Part shown: piece by piece, positions 48,937-61,477 of the stretch
Layout: every line of letters begins with the position of its first letter
Position numbering within the stretch: the first letter of the stretch is position 1
NCBI RefSeq assembly: GCF_051014445.1
Contig: NC_135136.1
Span: 29,716,001 to 29,780,000 of the forward strand
Origin: Colletes latitarsis
Lineage: Eukaryota; Arthropoda; Insecta; Hymenoptera; Colletidae
Direction: 5' to 3'
Length of the DNA: 64,000 nt
Translations under genes and position numbers: made by a program
Notes under the pieces: generated by a model
The model's database searches: none
Told to the model about the DNA's origin: nothing
What the model saw: the letters and a program-made list of their open reading frames with translations, nothing else

Positions 48937-49206
48937 GTGCACTTTGCATTTAAGGACGGTGACTTCGGAAACTACATATATTTAATTAAACCACCGAAGT
49001 CGGTAATACATATGGACACATATGGAATACATGGATTGCAAATATGCTTTATTAGAGTGCTCAGGGCCTTATATTTGCCCCTATTACACCAATGCACAGA
49101 CAACGTATACAACTTGTATACTACACTTGCTACTAAACTGAAGATGTTTGAATTGCCCAAATTAGATAAAAATTATTTAATACAGAAATATAGACACTTA
49201 GAGTAA
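48937..49206 (+). CDS. Hypothetical open stretch near asterix
   Basis: An 89-codon open frame preceded by an acceptor-like AAATTTACAG at 48936. It reads FKDGDFGNYIYLIKPPKS and ends KLDKNYLIQKYRHLE before TAA. It has no ATG near its start, so it would have to be a terminal exon. A different frame is open just upstream (DEAYDRPVQVYSAELKYR, 48868-48936). The two do not join directly. The opposite strand is also open over 48972-49160. The residue mix looks protein-like, but I recognise no family. Confidence 0.3.
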   Translation: MHFAFKDGDFGNYIYLIKPPKSVIHMDTYGIHGLQICFIRVLRALYLPLLHQCTDNVYNLYTTLATKLKMFELPKLDKNYLIQKYRHLE

Positions 49207-51560
49207 TTGACACTATGAAAGTATAATGACAATAAATCATTGGAAAATTAAACCATATGGGGTAAAGACAGTTATTATCACCTTAAACTGTTTTACTTAA
49301 AATAGTATATTATAATATTTCCTCGTAAAAGCAAAACCGTATTCTGTTACTGTTACCCACGTGTAGTCTGTAAGCACCTAACCTAATTTGTAATACGTAT
49401 ATTAGTTATACATTGTTTATGGTATGACAGTATAAAATACGTTATCATTTACAGACACATGCAATAGAAAAGTATTGTCGAACACCATTAATACATTAAT
49501 TTAATGTAAACATTAAATTAAAATTAAAAGAATAGTAATTGGGTCTTTTATCTCGACAGAATTTGGTTAATTGACTGTAAATAGGGTGTCAATAATAGCA
49601 GTGAAAACACTCTTCTTAAATTATTGAATTTATAATAAAAATAAAAATTTGGAAAGTCGTGGTATTTTTTTTTCTTAAATGTAAGATACTAAATAATTAT
49701 AAACAAGACGAAACATTTATATTTTTGATGAACAAATAAAAGAAGAAAATAGAATATTACCAGAGTTGATTATTCAGGTGATAGCACAGACCAATATGTA
49801 TGCAATGCTTCTCTTTATCATATGGATTGAAGATTCACGACTTCCAACGTTACCGGTTCACATTGGAATTCAAATTTAGCACTCTTACTCTTTAGAACTA
49901 AGACTAAATATTGTATCGATTTAGAAAGTTTATTCTTTTTAACCTTCGTTATATTCTAATTGAACAGCGAGCAGAGAAGTTCATATAAGATTATTATTCT
50001 ATTCACTACATTAAATTTTATTGAAATCATATACCAGAATAATCAGTTAAATATTTATAAAATCTTTTATTCTTTCTCAATAAAGATCTACCTCTAAATG
50101 GTAATTATTTAATTTGCTATTAATAATTATTTATCAAAATAATAATAATAATTATTGATAATTCGAGAATAATAAGAATCAACGTCTTTCATATCTTTTT
50201 TATGGTTTCATTCTGTCATTCAGTATTTTCTCGTTAGATGTCAGACTAGTTCCTATCATTCTAGCAATCTGTAAATTATGTTTATTATCAGAACAGATAA
50301 GAAAAGACCAGGTTTGGTGTTCCACCTGATGTTTGCTATGATAGGAATACAAATTTTTGCCGCCCAATTACATTAATTAGTGCAGAATTCTAAATCATTG
50401 TAGCACTTTTTGATACCCCTAGTAAATGATGACCCGTATAACTTTCTAACTTGTCGGTACCTTCGTAAATGTTTATTTATTTCTATTTTTTAATTTATAT
50501 ACCCCTTTATTCATTCCCTCTTAACAACGAATAAAATTTAATTATTTGCAAAATGTTTGCATTACTTATTTTTATATGATAAACTTTTAATAACATACAT
50601 TTAATTCTTACTTTTGACAGTTCATGTAAGTTGTTAAAAGTGAATATGTTTAATCAAAATAACATTTCGTTATAAAATGATACTGATACTTTAAATATAA
50701 AATTAATAAATCTTTTTCAATTTCTTAGAGCACGAAAGTAAATAACAAGTAAAATGTCGACTGAACTTCTGTAATTTGCAATTATAGGACTAAATAAATT
50801 AAGTACCTTTGTTTTAAAAGAAAGGGACTGAAGGTGTTAGTAATAATTTATATAAAAGTAGTTACGTATTGGAGCATTATTTGTTAAATAATTGATAAAT
50901 TAATTTTTATATAACCAAAATTATAAATCACAGAGAATGTCACGTGATACTTAAAGTAAATGTGAATAAAGTAATCATAGAAATTGATCATGTTCCATTT
51001 CAATAATACATGTAAACAATGCTTGTTTCAATAATTGCATAATATTATGCATCTTATTGACACGAACTGCGCAGAATTTTTAGGCTTTATAAAAAAGCAT
51101 TGGCTCAACGAATATTAATATTTTCTAGAAATTAAATAAATATATTCGACAAAATTTACGGATTTATTGTATGTTAATTGGTTCAGTTATCACAACTAAG
51201 CATTAATAAGTCCTATTTGATACTTGCAAAGAATAATTCGAACATGAGAGAGTGCAACATGTTACGAAATATTCATAACGTGGCGATAGTGTAGTAAGTT
51301 ATTGATAGGATATGAAATAGAAAAGCTCTAGTGAATTTCATTAAAAACAAAAAAAAATATTAGAACTATAATTTCCTATATAATAGTTCATTTAAGTAAC
51401 AACGAAAAATGTATATACAGATAAATGTAAATTATTGTTATAAATAGACGATTGACGAAATTACGGTGATAAGATTTTAAATAAATAGGTATATTAGAAC
51501 TACACAATTATAGAGATTAAAATCAACATTACAGATGAAAATATAATTTTGGAAACAGAC
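49207..51560. other. AT-rich intergenic DNA, nothing recognised
   Basis: Strongly AT-rich throughout with short ATAAT-type runs (for example 50100-50170). I saw no coding pattern, no transposon ends and no repeated unit. Confidence 0.5.
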
Positions 51561-51856
51561 TCGGATTAGAATGAGGGAAAACACGTTAGAACTACGCGAA
51601 GGGTGGAAACACGAACGAAGGAGGAAGGAAAGGAGCCAAAGGTGGCTAGTGACTTTTCATGGGAAACAATTGTCTTGCCTGGGGGGATTTGGCGGTTGCC
51701 CCAAGATGGCGGACTCGGTTGGCGTGCGACAAGCACGAGCTGAAAAGTGCCGAGAACGCGAGAAGTTCGCGATTCTGTGTTAAATCGGTAGCGTGAATTT
51801 CACACGTGGACAGCGCGAGGATCGTCGACGAAGAGGACACGCTCGGATAACCTAGG
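51560..51856 (+). promoter_or_regulatory. Probable promoter and first exon with YY1/TISU-like element
   Basis: Composition changes abruptly from AT-rich to GC-rich at about 51560. CCAAGATGGCGGAC at 51701-51714 closely matches the YY1/Pleiohomeotic site and the TISU initiator element. A canonical CTAG|GTATGT donor follows at 51856/51857, consistent with a short first exon. The ATG in the element opens a 25-codon frame (51706-51783, MADSVGVRQ onward, ending FAILC), which would be a small upstream ORF or a short coding start. The downstream gene is not identified. Confidence 0.5.
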
Positions 51857-52820
51857 TATGTGAGAAATCAGTGACACGAAACCGTTTTCTCTCGGTACGG
51901 GGTGAAAAGCCGCGCCTACTGCTATCGTGCATTCACGATGTCGTGGGTGTGCATGAAACTTTTTCGTTCCTCTGTTTGATGAATATTCGAGTACATTTTC
52001 GCGTCGCCGATGCGATCGTTAAAGAGCACGATCCTCGATAAGGAGGGTTGCGATCGTGTCGCGAAAAATCATAGTGGGGATATTGAGGTTGGCATGCAAA
52101 AATCGAACGGTCGAGTGGCACGGCCGACTTGTCCCGATTATTATGCCATGTATATCTGTTGCTTTTCGATTTAATAACAGAAACTTCCGTCGATCGGTGG
52201 CTAGTTTAATTCTAGGACTGTTCCCGATACTGGTTGCGTGATTTTCCCGCCGTGTCCGTGAAAGATGGCGAGAATTTGTCGCGCGTGAATACGATCCCGT
52301 ATCCTCAATCCCGACGGATCCATTCTCGAGTCGTTCTAATTCAGCCTGGCCCCATGCACGTCGGGTGTTTTCGCCTTGTCACTGGAAATACTTTTACCCC
52401 TCTGATTCTGCATCAACGCCGACGATTATCGCCTCCTTTGACGCATTGTCTCGACCTGGTATGAGTGCCTACGTGCCTACGTGTGGGTGCGTAGAGTTTC
52501 GTGTAATCGTGTGTGCGCGCGCGTTTCTTGGCGTGCGCCACACGAATCCGCATGCCGGTTCATCGTGTAAAATAGTCGTGACTCGTATCTTCTCGATTTC
52601 TCCTACTGTTTCTTCGTTCTGATAGAAACACATATATTCCTAGACGAAGGATTGCCCTTTTTGTAGGAATCTTGGCATGCACTTAGAATTTATTTCTAAA
52701 TCTGTAAACCTTATCGAAATTTACCCATTACACGTTTCCGCGATATTAAGAGTTCAGTGTTTCACGGAGGCAGATGTCAATATTATAGTAGCATTTACCT
52801 GAATCGTTTCATGAATTAAA
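51857..52820 (+). other. GC-rich CpG-containing stretch downstream of the promoter
   Basis: This stretch keeps raised GC and many CG dinucleotides to about 52620, as CpG-rich promoter-proximal introns or UTRs do. Several frames are open by composition only. Codon use gives no convincing exon. Confidence 0.35.
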
Positions 52821-53310
52821 ATGTAATACTTGGTGGCTGTATGCATCGAGCGTAAAACAATTATCGATGTACTTTTATCTGGTTATTATTTGCTGTGTTT
52901 GAACTGGTATGGAATACGATCGAAGCATGTATTACGCAGATATGTATTTATACGTCTAGGCAGTGATCAAGCATCGGTAATATGGTTCTTGGAAGGGACA
53001 AGTTAGATGGCTTGAACGTCAAAGTGCAAAGAACCGTCGATGTACTTCTATTTAATTATTTAAAGAGTGAACATTTTCATAGGAATACATTCATTTAGTG
53101 TCCAAATAGTGTGCAAGTATCGTTAATGTGATACGTGAAAAGTTAGATGGCTCTGTGCACAGGTGCAAAACGTCGTTGATGCATTTCTGTCTAGTTACTA
53201 TTATTTCGTGTTCGAAACTGTGTCGAACGATTAAATCATAGCGGTATATCTAGTTAGTGTTTGAGTAGTGAATAAATATGGTTAATATGATAACGACAAG
53301 GGAAAATTGT
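52820..53310 (+). repeat. Degenerate tandem repeat of about 145-160 bp, three units
   Basis: Three diverged units share blocks in the same order. The first block is TCGATGTACTTCTAT-like and sits at about 52865 and 53038, with a weaker match at about 53175. The second is CGGTAATATG / CGTTAATGTG / GGTTAATATG at 52975, 53121 and 53280. The third is AGTTAGATGGCT at 53001 and 53141. The third unit contains the ATG at 53278. Confidence 0.7.
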
Positions 53311-53376
53311 CACGGTGATTATCCTCGGTCACAGATGATCGAATACGATACGACATACGTCAACAGAGTTTTTGCG
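53278..53376 (+). CDS. Possible short first coding exon
   Basis: ATG at 53278 opens 33 codons (MVNMITTREN to YVNRVFA) that end exactly at a strong GCG|GTAAGT donor in phase 0. It lies downstream of the YY1-containing first exon and could start the same gene. Against this, the ATG and surrounding bases are part of a tandem repeat whose other units are not open. The stretch may be untranslated exon. No family is recognised. Confidence 0.3.
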
Positions 53377-54199
53377 GTAAGTTTTTTTTTTTGAAATAGT
53401 TAATCATGTTTCGCAAAAGTGTATATTTATTCCTTCAAAGCAACACAAATTATAGTTTTTTATATATTACTGTTTTTATGAGATTACGTAATTTTGTAAT
53501 TTAATCTCCTCGATATATGTAATATTCAGATAAATATGCTAACGATGTTACGAAGATATTGCATACTTAACAACGATAATATCGTTCTTATATACTTTGT
53601 AAATAAAAGAAAATGAAATATGCATCATAGAAGGTGATATATGCGAACGTGTTTTTTTTTTGCACAATTTTTGAAGTGTTGAACTAATTGCAAGCAATTT
53701 TAAAGGTAACGTACACACTCAAATTCTCGCAATACACATGTAAAATCGTTTAATTTGTATATGTGCTGTGATAATGTTAATAAATTTTGTCAGGTGTGCA
53801 GTGTTTCGAATCGAAATTGTTTCAATTATAGAACATCTAGTACTTTACGTTTAAATATAACGGATACTTGAACGTACTCAGTTCTTACATTTATGATGTG
53901 CTTACTCGGTTATGTAATTACAGCGTGATCCATGAGTGCACAAGTGTTACTTAAATTAATACACACTCACATTATTCTTTTGCAGTAAACATTTCCCGTG
54001 TTAAAAAGAATAGTTTTTTCAAATTTAAAAAAAAAGCAATTTCTCGAGATGTAGAAAAATATAATTTAAACTTGATATATTAAAATTTGCAAAGATCAAT
54101 TTTTTTGTAGAATTTGTTGCAATGTGAACCATTGCATAATGATTCAGTACTAGGGATTTTTTACCAATCAAAATTAGTCCTATTCGGTTAATCAGCCTA

Positions 54200-54540
54200 A
54201 ATTTTTGGCTAAATCCATAGTTTGTGCTATGATACGAGCAACTTTCGAAATATTGATCGCAAAGTTCGAACGGGCGATCTTCAGATTATTTTCAACAATG
54301 CATCCGAATCGGGTTTTCGAAGGGAACGGAAGACGACTGTGTAAACGAAGGCAGGAGAATTTGATTCTTCGTCCGGAAGCTTTATCCGGAGTCGGTAAAT
54401 CCATGGAACGTGATCAATACGACGCGCGTTGCTTCCGCGTTCGTCCGTTCCGCGTAAAAGGGTTGCCTTCGCGACGAGGGTCTCACGGTGCACAGGCACG
54501 ACCAAAGCGAAACCTTTGAATTCTCTTACGTTCACTTACG
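54200..54540. other. GC-richer patch in AT-rich DNA, unassigned
   Basis: Open on both strands (54205-54519 + and 54281-54535 -) with many CG dinucleotides. No domain and no clear splice sites were recognised. It may be an untranslated exon or regulatory DNA of the gene starting at 51.6 kb. Confidence 0.2.
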
Positions 54541-54715
54541 ACGAAATATATTGTAAATGACCAGACAGAAACAGCATCGTTAACCACCAAATTCGATTAC
54601 ACGTGTGTATCGTAACACAGAGTCGAGTCGACTTAAGTTTTATTCGAATAATAGGTGACCAATAAGACGAACGAATAGCAAATTATTCGTAACATATATT
54701 CGATCGAATAATTCA

Positions 54716-55121
54716 ACTTTTACGAAAAATTTTAATGGGAGATTTTAGAGGCCAAAATAGAACGAAAATAAAGAATACCAATTTGTTGATTGAGGCTTCG
54801 TTAAAAAGTTATTAACGTTTAAAGTTCCGCCTGTAGAACGGCAATCTGCGGACAGTTGCGCGCGCGCGAAGGTGGTTCTCACTCAGAAAACTGCAAGGCT
54901 GTGCATACATCAGTAAATAGAGTTTCTCATGCTGAATGAGAACCACTATCGCATGCAAGCAGCTGTTCGTAGATTGCCCTTTTACGGGCGGAACTTTAAA
55001 CATTAATATCTTTTTAACGAAGCTTCAATCAACAAATTGGTATTCTTGACTTTCGTCACATTTTAGCCTCTAGAATCTTCCATTAAAATTTTTTCCTAAA
55101 GGTGGCCGAACATCCTGTATA
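54716..55121. mobile_element. CAGGGTGT-family foldback, short class with full loop
   Basis: Same ends as the other short copies, but the centre is longer (about 54840-54985). It holds both GGCAATCTGC and CCACTATCGC arms, each facing its inverted partner, around a loop of about 60 bp. The left tip is eroded and the right tip is GAACATCCTGTAT. Confidence 0.8.
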
Positions 55122-55128
55122 AGGAAAG

Positions 55129-56362
55129 TACACTCAGGGACCAAAAAATAGCACACTTCCAAATTACTGTAATTTTTGTTTATTAAACATTACAAATTCA
55201 GCTTTTTGTATGCATATACAGGGTGTGCGGCCACCGCTAGGAAAAATTTTAATGGGAGATTCTAGAAGCCAAAATAAGACGAAAATCAAGAATATCAGTT
55301 TCTTGATTAAGGCTTCGTTAAAAAGTTATTAAAAAATTAAATTAAAAAATTTCAAATCATTCTGGAAAAATTATTTTCGGTTGCGGGAGTCAATTACAAT
55401 AATTTTTGGTGAATAGATATACCCTCGAAATTCTACGCACTTTCGGGGAAAAAATTCGAGTAGGTGGACAAATTTTTCGACAAAATTAAAAAATTTCAAA
55501 TCGTTCTAGAAAAATTATTATTAGTTGCAGGGGTCGATTACAATCATTTTTGGTGAATAGACATACCCTCGAAATCCTAACCATTGTCCGAGAAAAAAAT
55601 TCCTTATCGAAAATATAATTGGATGCCAGAAATGTCACTCCAAAATTTTGTGCGTAGCTTTAAAACGTCATAATTCCTGAACGGATTGGACGATTTTAAT
55701 GTTTCAAACGGCAAATAACGCATATTTTAGTGTAGAATATTTAGAAATTCTAATAATATTAAAAAAGTTGTTCCTTGACTCCGTAAAGTGAGGAAAACCC
55801 AATAAAAATGGTCCAATTTTCAAACGTCCATAACTCCTACAATAGTGAACGTATCTCATTGAAATTCATTAAGGAAGTAGTGCTAATGGATATCTATAAA
55901 AAAGTATTAAACAACTTTTCTGTCCAGCGCCAACCAAATTTATGAAAAATGAACAACAAATTTTTAAGAAAAATCGACGAGGTGCCCAAATTTTTCGACG
56001 AAAACAAAAAATTTCAAATCATTCTAAAAAAATTATTTTTAGTTACAGGTGTCAAGTATAATCATTTTTGGTGAATAGACCTACCTCCGAAATCCTACCC
56101 ATTTTCTAGAAAAAAATTCAGTACGGACGGAACTTTAAACGTTAATAACTTTTTAACGAAGCCTCCATCAACAAATTGGTATTCTTGATTTTCGTCTTAT
56201 TTTGGCCTCTAGAATCTCTCATTAAAGTTTTTCGGGGGGTGGCTGAACACCCTGTATAAGCATGCCCATAGATGTGAACATACTAAAATATTCATTTTTT
56301 TCAGTTTATAATACCAAACGGGAGAAATTATAAGATGTGGTATCTTTTTGTCCTGGAGTGTA
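55129..56362. mobile_element. Tc1-type MITE interrupted by a CAGGGTGT element
   Basis: Ends TACACTCAGGGACCAAAAAA at 55129 and, inverted, TACACTCCAGGACAAAAAGA at 56362 are Tc1-like and flanked by TA. Without the insertion at 55215-56258 the element is about 190 bp, so it is a MITE. Confidence 0.7.
55215..56258 (+). mobile_element. CAGGGTGT-family element, long class, nested
   Basis: Tips are TATACAGGGTGTGCGGCC and GCTGAACACCCTGTATA. It has two modules, a + strand central segment with a broken frame, and a right module. It is inserted inside the Tc1-type MITE. Confidence 0.85.
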
Positions 56363-59009
56363 TATTCTACTCGGAAAAAATTTCGAGAAATTTTTTTTTT
56401 GTATGTAAAATCATGTTTCAAAATCCTTCGATCACGTTTTGACTATTATCACGTTGACTAGCATGAGGGGTCGCTGGCGATCGACGTTTCAAACTTACAA
56501 GGATATTTTAGAACTTTAAAACGCTTACAATAAATGAACTTAAATACATATCGCGTGAAACTGGGTCGTCAAGTCAGCATTAAAACTGTAGAAGATAGAA
56601 AGAAATTTTATTGGGAATTGTTAAATGGTTTCGAGTGATGTCTTCTTCATAAAATTTGAACCTTGTCTCAATTTTTCAAAATAGAGCTATATATTTTTTG
56701 TACACCAATAAATGTGCTCATTTATTTTCTGCAAAAATCTATTAAAATATTAAAGTAGAAAGTTATTAAAAGTAGTCTTTTCAGTTTAAAAGAAATTTTA
56801 CCTATGGTTTGTTAACGTTTCATCTGAACCTAAATATGCTTCAACGTTTCTTTTGTTGGGAATTAATGAAAATATCTAGCTTGGAAGACGACAATGTTAA
56901 TAATAATATAGATCATTAAAACCGTAGGAATTGGAATACACTAGGTGTAGATTTTTCTTTTCATAATTTTGTTAATCGATATTTATAAGAATTGTTTAAG
57001 AACAGAAAGTTAAAATAAAATTAATACAGAATATTATGTTTTATTTATTTGAATGCCTTATAAATTACATACAATGCTTCACAATTCCTTCTGCAATGGC
57101 CAAACCTTTGCATTTCCATAACTCCTAATTTAATTATGTTCTTTTCATACGTCCCACATTTTTATAATTGAGCATCAAAATACAGAAAGCACATTCCTCG
57201 ACTATATCCTCAATAATAACACGCTTTATACTAAAAATACATGTTTTAAGTAATTGTCAGAAAATTGTCACTTTCTAAGTTTCGAATTCATTGAATTTGA
57301 GACGAATTCATATTATTCGAACTCTAACTTTTATTACATTTTTAAAATGTATAGTAGTTAATTTACAAAATTAATAAAATTTAACAAACTCATTGTGGTA
57401 GTACCAATAGGATATTTAACAATATTTTTACAACTAATAACTTATTTACATTAAACTAAAATACTTTCTCTAAACTTGAAATACCTAATTATTGGTAGTT
57501 ATGTATTATTATTCATTTCTGTGTTAATAACAAGCGTTCTAATTAATTATGTATTCATCGGTTTTGTTTATCATTGCGTCATTCACCATTCATCATATAA
57601 AAACATTTTAATTAGAAGCGTCATTAAGATACATATACATTCATTATTTTTATTATTTTATCATATTCATTGCTCTCTGCATTATTAATCAGATAATTAT
57701 TTCTTCTGTAAAATTCTTCGTTTTCATTATTAGAATATTGGAACATGTATTCTTACACCCTCTGTGTTATTAAGTAATTTGTTTTCTTAAAACAATTTTG
57801 TCAAGTACGGAATAAATAAAAATCACTTAGCAAATTTCATGAAATATGATTTCATATGAATTGCAATAATTTTTGTTACGTCAAAGAAATTATACTAGTT
57901 TTTATACACTTTATGGAGTCGTTTTCTTTCTATTGCTATCTTTAAACGATATAATTTGACACAAAATTAATCAGTATTAAATCTCGTTTTTAACCAGCCT
58001 TTAACCATCGTTTGTTTGTTATAGCTAAACAAAGCATACCTTGAGAAACGTTATAGCCATCAGTATTCAGTGTAACTTCGAAAATATGATTTGAACGATT
58101 TTTGTTATGTTTGTTCCAGTTCATAAATTTGAAATGTATTCAACTTAATATGGAACGAGAAGGAGATTAAAAGGGGTAATTTATTGGATACGTGTCAATG
58201 TTTGTATTCATTTTTTCATTACAGTTGCAAATTCTTTTACACTCTGGGTATTCGTAACAATGTTTATAGATGCATCCTAACTAATAAAACGTGTCTATCA
58301 AAGACTCAAAATTTAGCAATTAGAATTATTTAAAATAAAACTGTATGCAGAATTTTAGATTTAAACTTGTGTTCACTTTCTTTCGTAATACGAATGAATG
58401 CAACGTTTAAAAACTTTTTAGCATTTCAGGTCTTTGAACGTCACATGTACTAGGCAACTGTTTATTTTGTTTCTCGTATAATTCGCCACTGACTTTGGTT
58501 ACTCTAATTACAAGGAGTTTACGGATACGTAAATATTTAAAACCATAATTGACCATTAGTGGGTAATATACGAGGATTGCTGGTACACACGAGCTCCTAG
58601 ATTTTAAACTCGGTTCAGGTCGTGACCTACCCTTATTAGCGGTGTACAATATGTATGCACCGATAAGAAACTCTGCGTTCCAGATAATTCTGGGGAATTA
58701 GCTAAATATCATGAACAAAAGAAACACCGTGTCCTCGATACGGCATTATTTTGAGTAAATATCTAACTTATGCAGTACATAGAGCTGGTAACGATATTGG
58801 ATGCAGTGATAAATGAAATGTCATTCAAGTAATATCAGCGAAATTGTAACAAGCTTTAGGTTTACTCTGATTATAAAAATAGATTTAAAAATGACGTGCT
58901 CATTTACCGGAAAAAGCACGCAATTAAATTTCATTTTTTTAGAAAATCTCACAAGGAAAATATGAAATATCTTTTAAAGTATTGAGTTTTCGATAACATT
59001 ACTTCTTAT
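56363..59009. other. AT-rich DNA, nothing recognised
   Basis: A TTGACTAGCATGAGGGGTCG string at 56454 resembles a TTAA MITE tip but lacks the TTAA. Otherwise no coding pattern or repeats were seen. Confidence 0.4.
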
Positions 59010-59994
59010 GTATAGGATGTTCGGCCAACCCTGGGAAAAATCAAGAATACCAATTTGTTGTTGGAGGCTTCATTAAAAAATTATTAATGTTTAAAGTTGA
59101 ATTTTTTTCTCGAAAATGCGCAGGATTTCGGAAGTATGTTTATTCACAAAAAATGATTGCAATCGAAAATAATTTTTCCAGAGTGATTTGAAATTTTTCA
59201 ATTTCGCCGAAAAATTTAGGCATCTCCTTGTCGATTTTCCTTAAAAATTCGTTTTTGATTTTTAGTAATTTTGTTTGACGCTCTACAGAAAAGTAGTCTA
59301 ATACTTTTTTGTAGGTATGCATGAGCTATACTTCAGAAAAAAGTTTCATTGGAATATATTCACTATTGTAGGAGTTATGGTCGTTTGAAAATTGGACCAT
59401 TTTTATAGGGTTTTTCTCACTTTGCGGGTTCAAGGATAAATTTTTCGAATATTTTTGTGATTTCTACATATTCTTCGCCTAAATACGCGTTATTTGCCGT
59501 TTTAAACATTAAAATCCTTTAATCCGTTCAAAAGTTATGACGTTTTGAAGATACGCATAAAATTTTGGCGTGACATTTCTGGCCTGAAATTATATTTTTG
59601 GTAAGGAATTTTTTTCTCGAAAATGGTCAGGATTTCGAGGGTGTGTATATTAACCAAAAATGATTGTCATTGACCCCTGCAACCAAAAATAATTTTTTTA
59701 GAACAATTTAAAAGTTTTTAATTTCGCCGAAAAATTTCAACATCTACTCGAATTTTTTTCTTGAAAGTGCGTAGGTATTCCGGGGGTATGTCTAATGATC
59801 AAAAATGATTGTGATGGACCCCTACAACCGAAAATAATTTTTCCATGAATGATTTGAAATTTTTTAATTTAATTTTTTAATAACGTTTTAACAAATCCTC
59901 AGTTAAGAAATTTATATTCTTGATTTTCGTCTTATTTTGTTCTCTAGAATCTCCTATTAAAATTTTTCCCAGGGTTGCCCGAACACCTTGTATA
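59010..59994 (-). mobile_element. CAGGGTGT-family element, long class
   Basis: Tips are TATAGGATGTTCGGCC and CCCGAACACCTTGTATA. About 50 bp of the left terminal repeat are deleted right after GGGAAAAA. The central segment is on the - strand. Confidence 0.8.
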
Positions 59995-61155
59995 TTATAT
60001 AAAAAAAATCAGACAGTCCAATTTTTAAAACGAATAAAATTTAAATTTTAATAACATATTTGAACTTGTTTCCTTGTGTTCGAGGAAAATGTTTTAACTA
60101 AAGTTTGCGATGATCATTTTACAATTCTTATGATTACCATATTGAAAAATACATTTGTCCATTTACGTAGGTAGTAGCAAATGGAATATGAATATTCTTT
60201 GCAATATCTCTAAGTGATATGGAAATTCTTTTGCAAATAGGCTTGTTTTGTCAATTTATAATTCTTAAGAATTCTGCCTTCTAAAATTTTTCATTCGTAA
60301 TAGGAAGATATTGCACGCTTTCGATTTATTTTTACACAAGATATCGTCATTTGTACTTGAATGCTTCCACTATTTTTCTAACAAGTAGGCTTAAATATTT
60401 TCAACAGTTGAAAGGTTTCAACAATTTTATTTATTTCCAGAACTTTCGTCCCAATTTTCTCCTTTCCCGTGAGATTTAGGCGAGAGATTTAAATCATATC
60501 TCGATGACTCACGCGTGAAACTCTGAGTCCAAAAGATCATCTCCCGTATGCATACGCACATGCAAATTTGTCGCTTTTACAAATATTATTTATTCTCTCA
60601 ACAAACGTTACAGTCGTATTTTCGAGCGTTCAGCTTCCAAGAAATTCGAGGCTTTTTGGCGAAAAACAATTGCAATCAACAAAGAATTTTAAACAAGTAC
60701 AATTCTTCACCGATGTCGTTAATGGCGCGGACACGATAACAATACAAATATTTTGAAGTTGAAAATTTCAAAATCCATCTTTTTCACCGGAATTTTATTT
60801 AAAATTGTAATCATGTATTTCTCAATTTGCTTATCTATCGAGCTCTCGATGTACAATTTCCTCTTTCCAGTTGACTGTCCTCGACGATCTAAAAATTTAA
60901 AGGTTGAATATTTCTCGCTAGGCATAATTTAATTAGGAAATGGATTACAATTCCTTTTTGATAAAGTGCCAGTTTATTACCTTAATCAGATGGTTGCATG
61001 ACAAAACATCATAGAAAAATAATACGTGGCAATATGTTGCAACGTAGTATCATAAAGGAAAATATCTTACGACAAATTAATATAGTAATTTCTAATTAAA
61101 TTTTTTTAATTATCTTTATCAATTTGATTATTGAAATTAACTACATTAACTTACA

Positions 61156-61158
<3 letters not shown>
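59995..61158. other. AT-rich DNA, nothing recognised
   Basis: A slightly less AT-rich stretch at 60430-60720 has no recognisable frame. No repeat ends were seen. Confidence 0.4.

Positions 61159-61190
<32 letters not shown>
61159..61190. repeat. (TC)16 microsatellite
   Basis: Sixteen uninterrupted TC units, followed by TTTAGAGAG. Confidence 0.97.
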
Positions 61191-61193
<3 letters not shown>

Positions 61194-61477
61194 AGAGAGT
61201 TCACGATATATTCACACTTAACTCATTAACTGTGTGATATTAATTTCTACGATACTTCATCGTGAGATATTTTGAATGGTATTACTTTTTATGATATTTG
61301 TGCATATAATATTATTGCCTGGTATTATTATCTATGAATCCATCAAATGACTTGTCTAAAACATTATCTTACGACAGCACATCAAGTACTCGAAAGAAAA
61401 TTTCTTAGACGGTTGAATCGGTCATGGTGGTACTTTTAAGCTTGAATTTTAGATCATACTCCGTTAAATTCTTTTTT

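Noticed and set aside
51571..51783. 70-codon frame from 51571 through the YY1 element
   Set aside because: The upstream part is promoter-like sequence without conservation that I can see. Only the shorter frame from 51706 is noted.
60548..60756. Short overlapping + frames near 60.6 kb
   Set aside because: Around 60 codons each in AT-rich DNA with no domain, splice context or repeat match.
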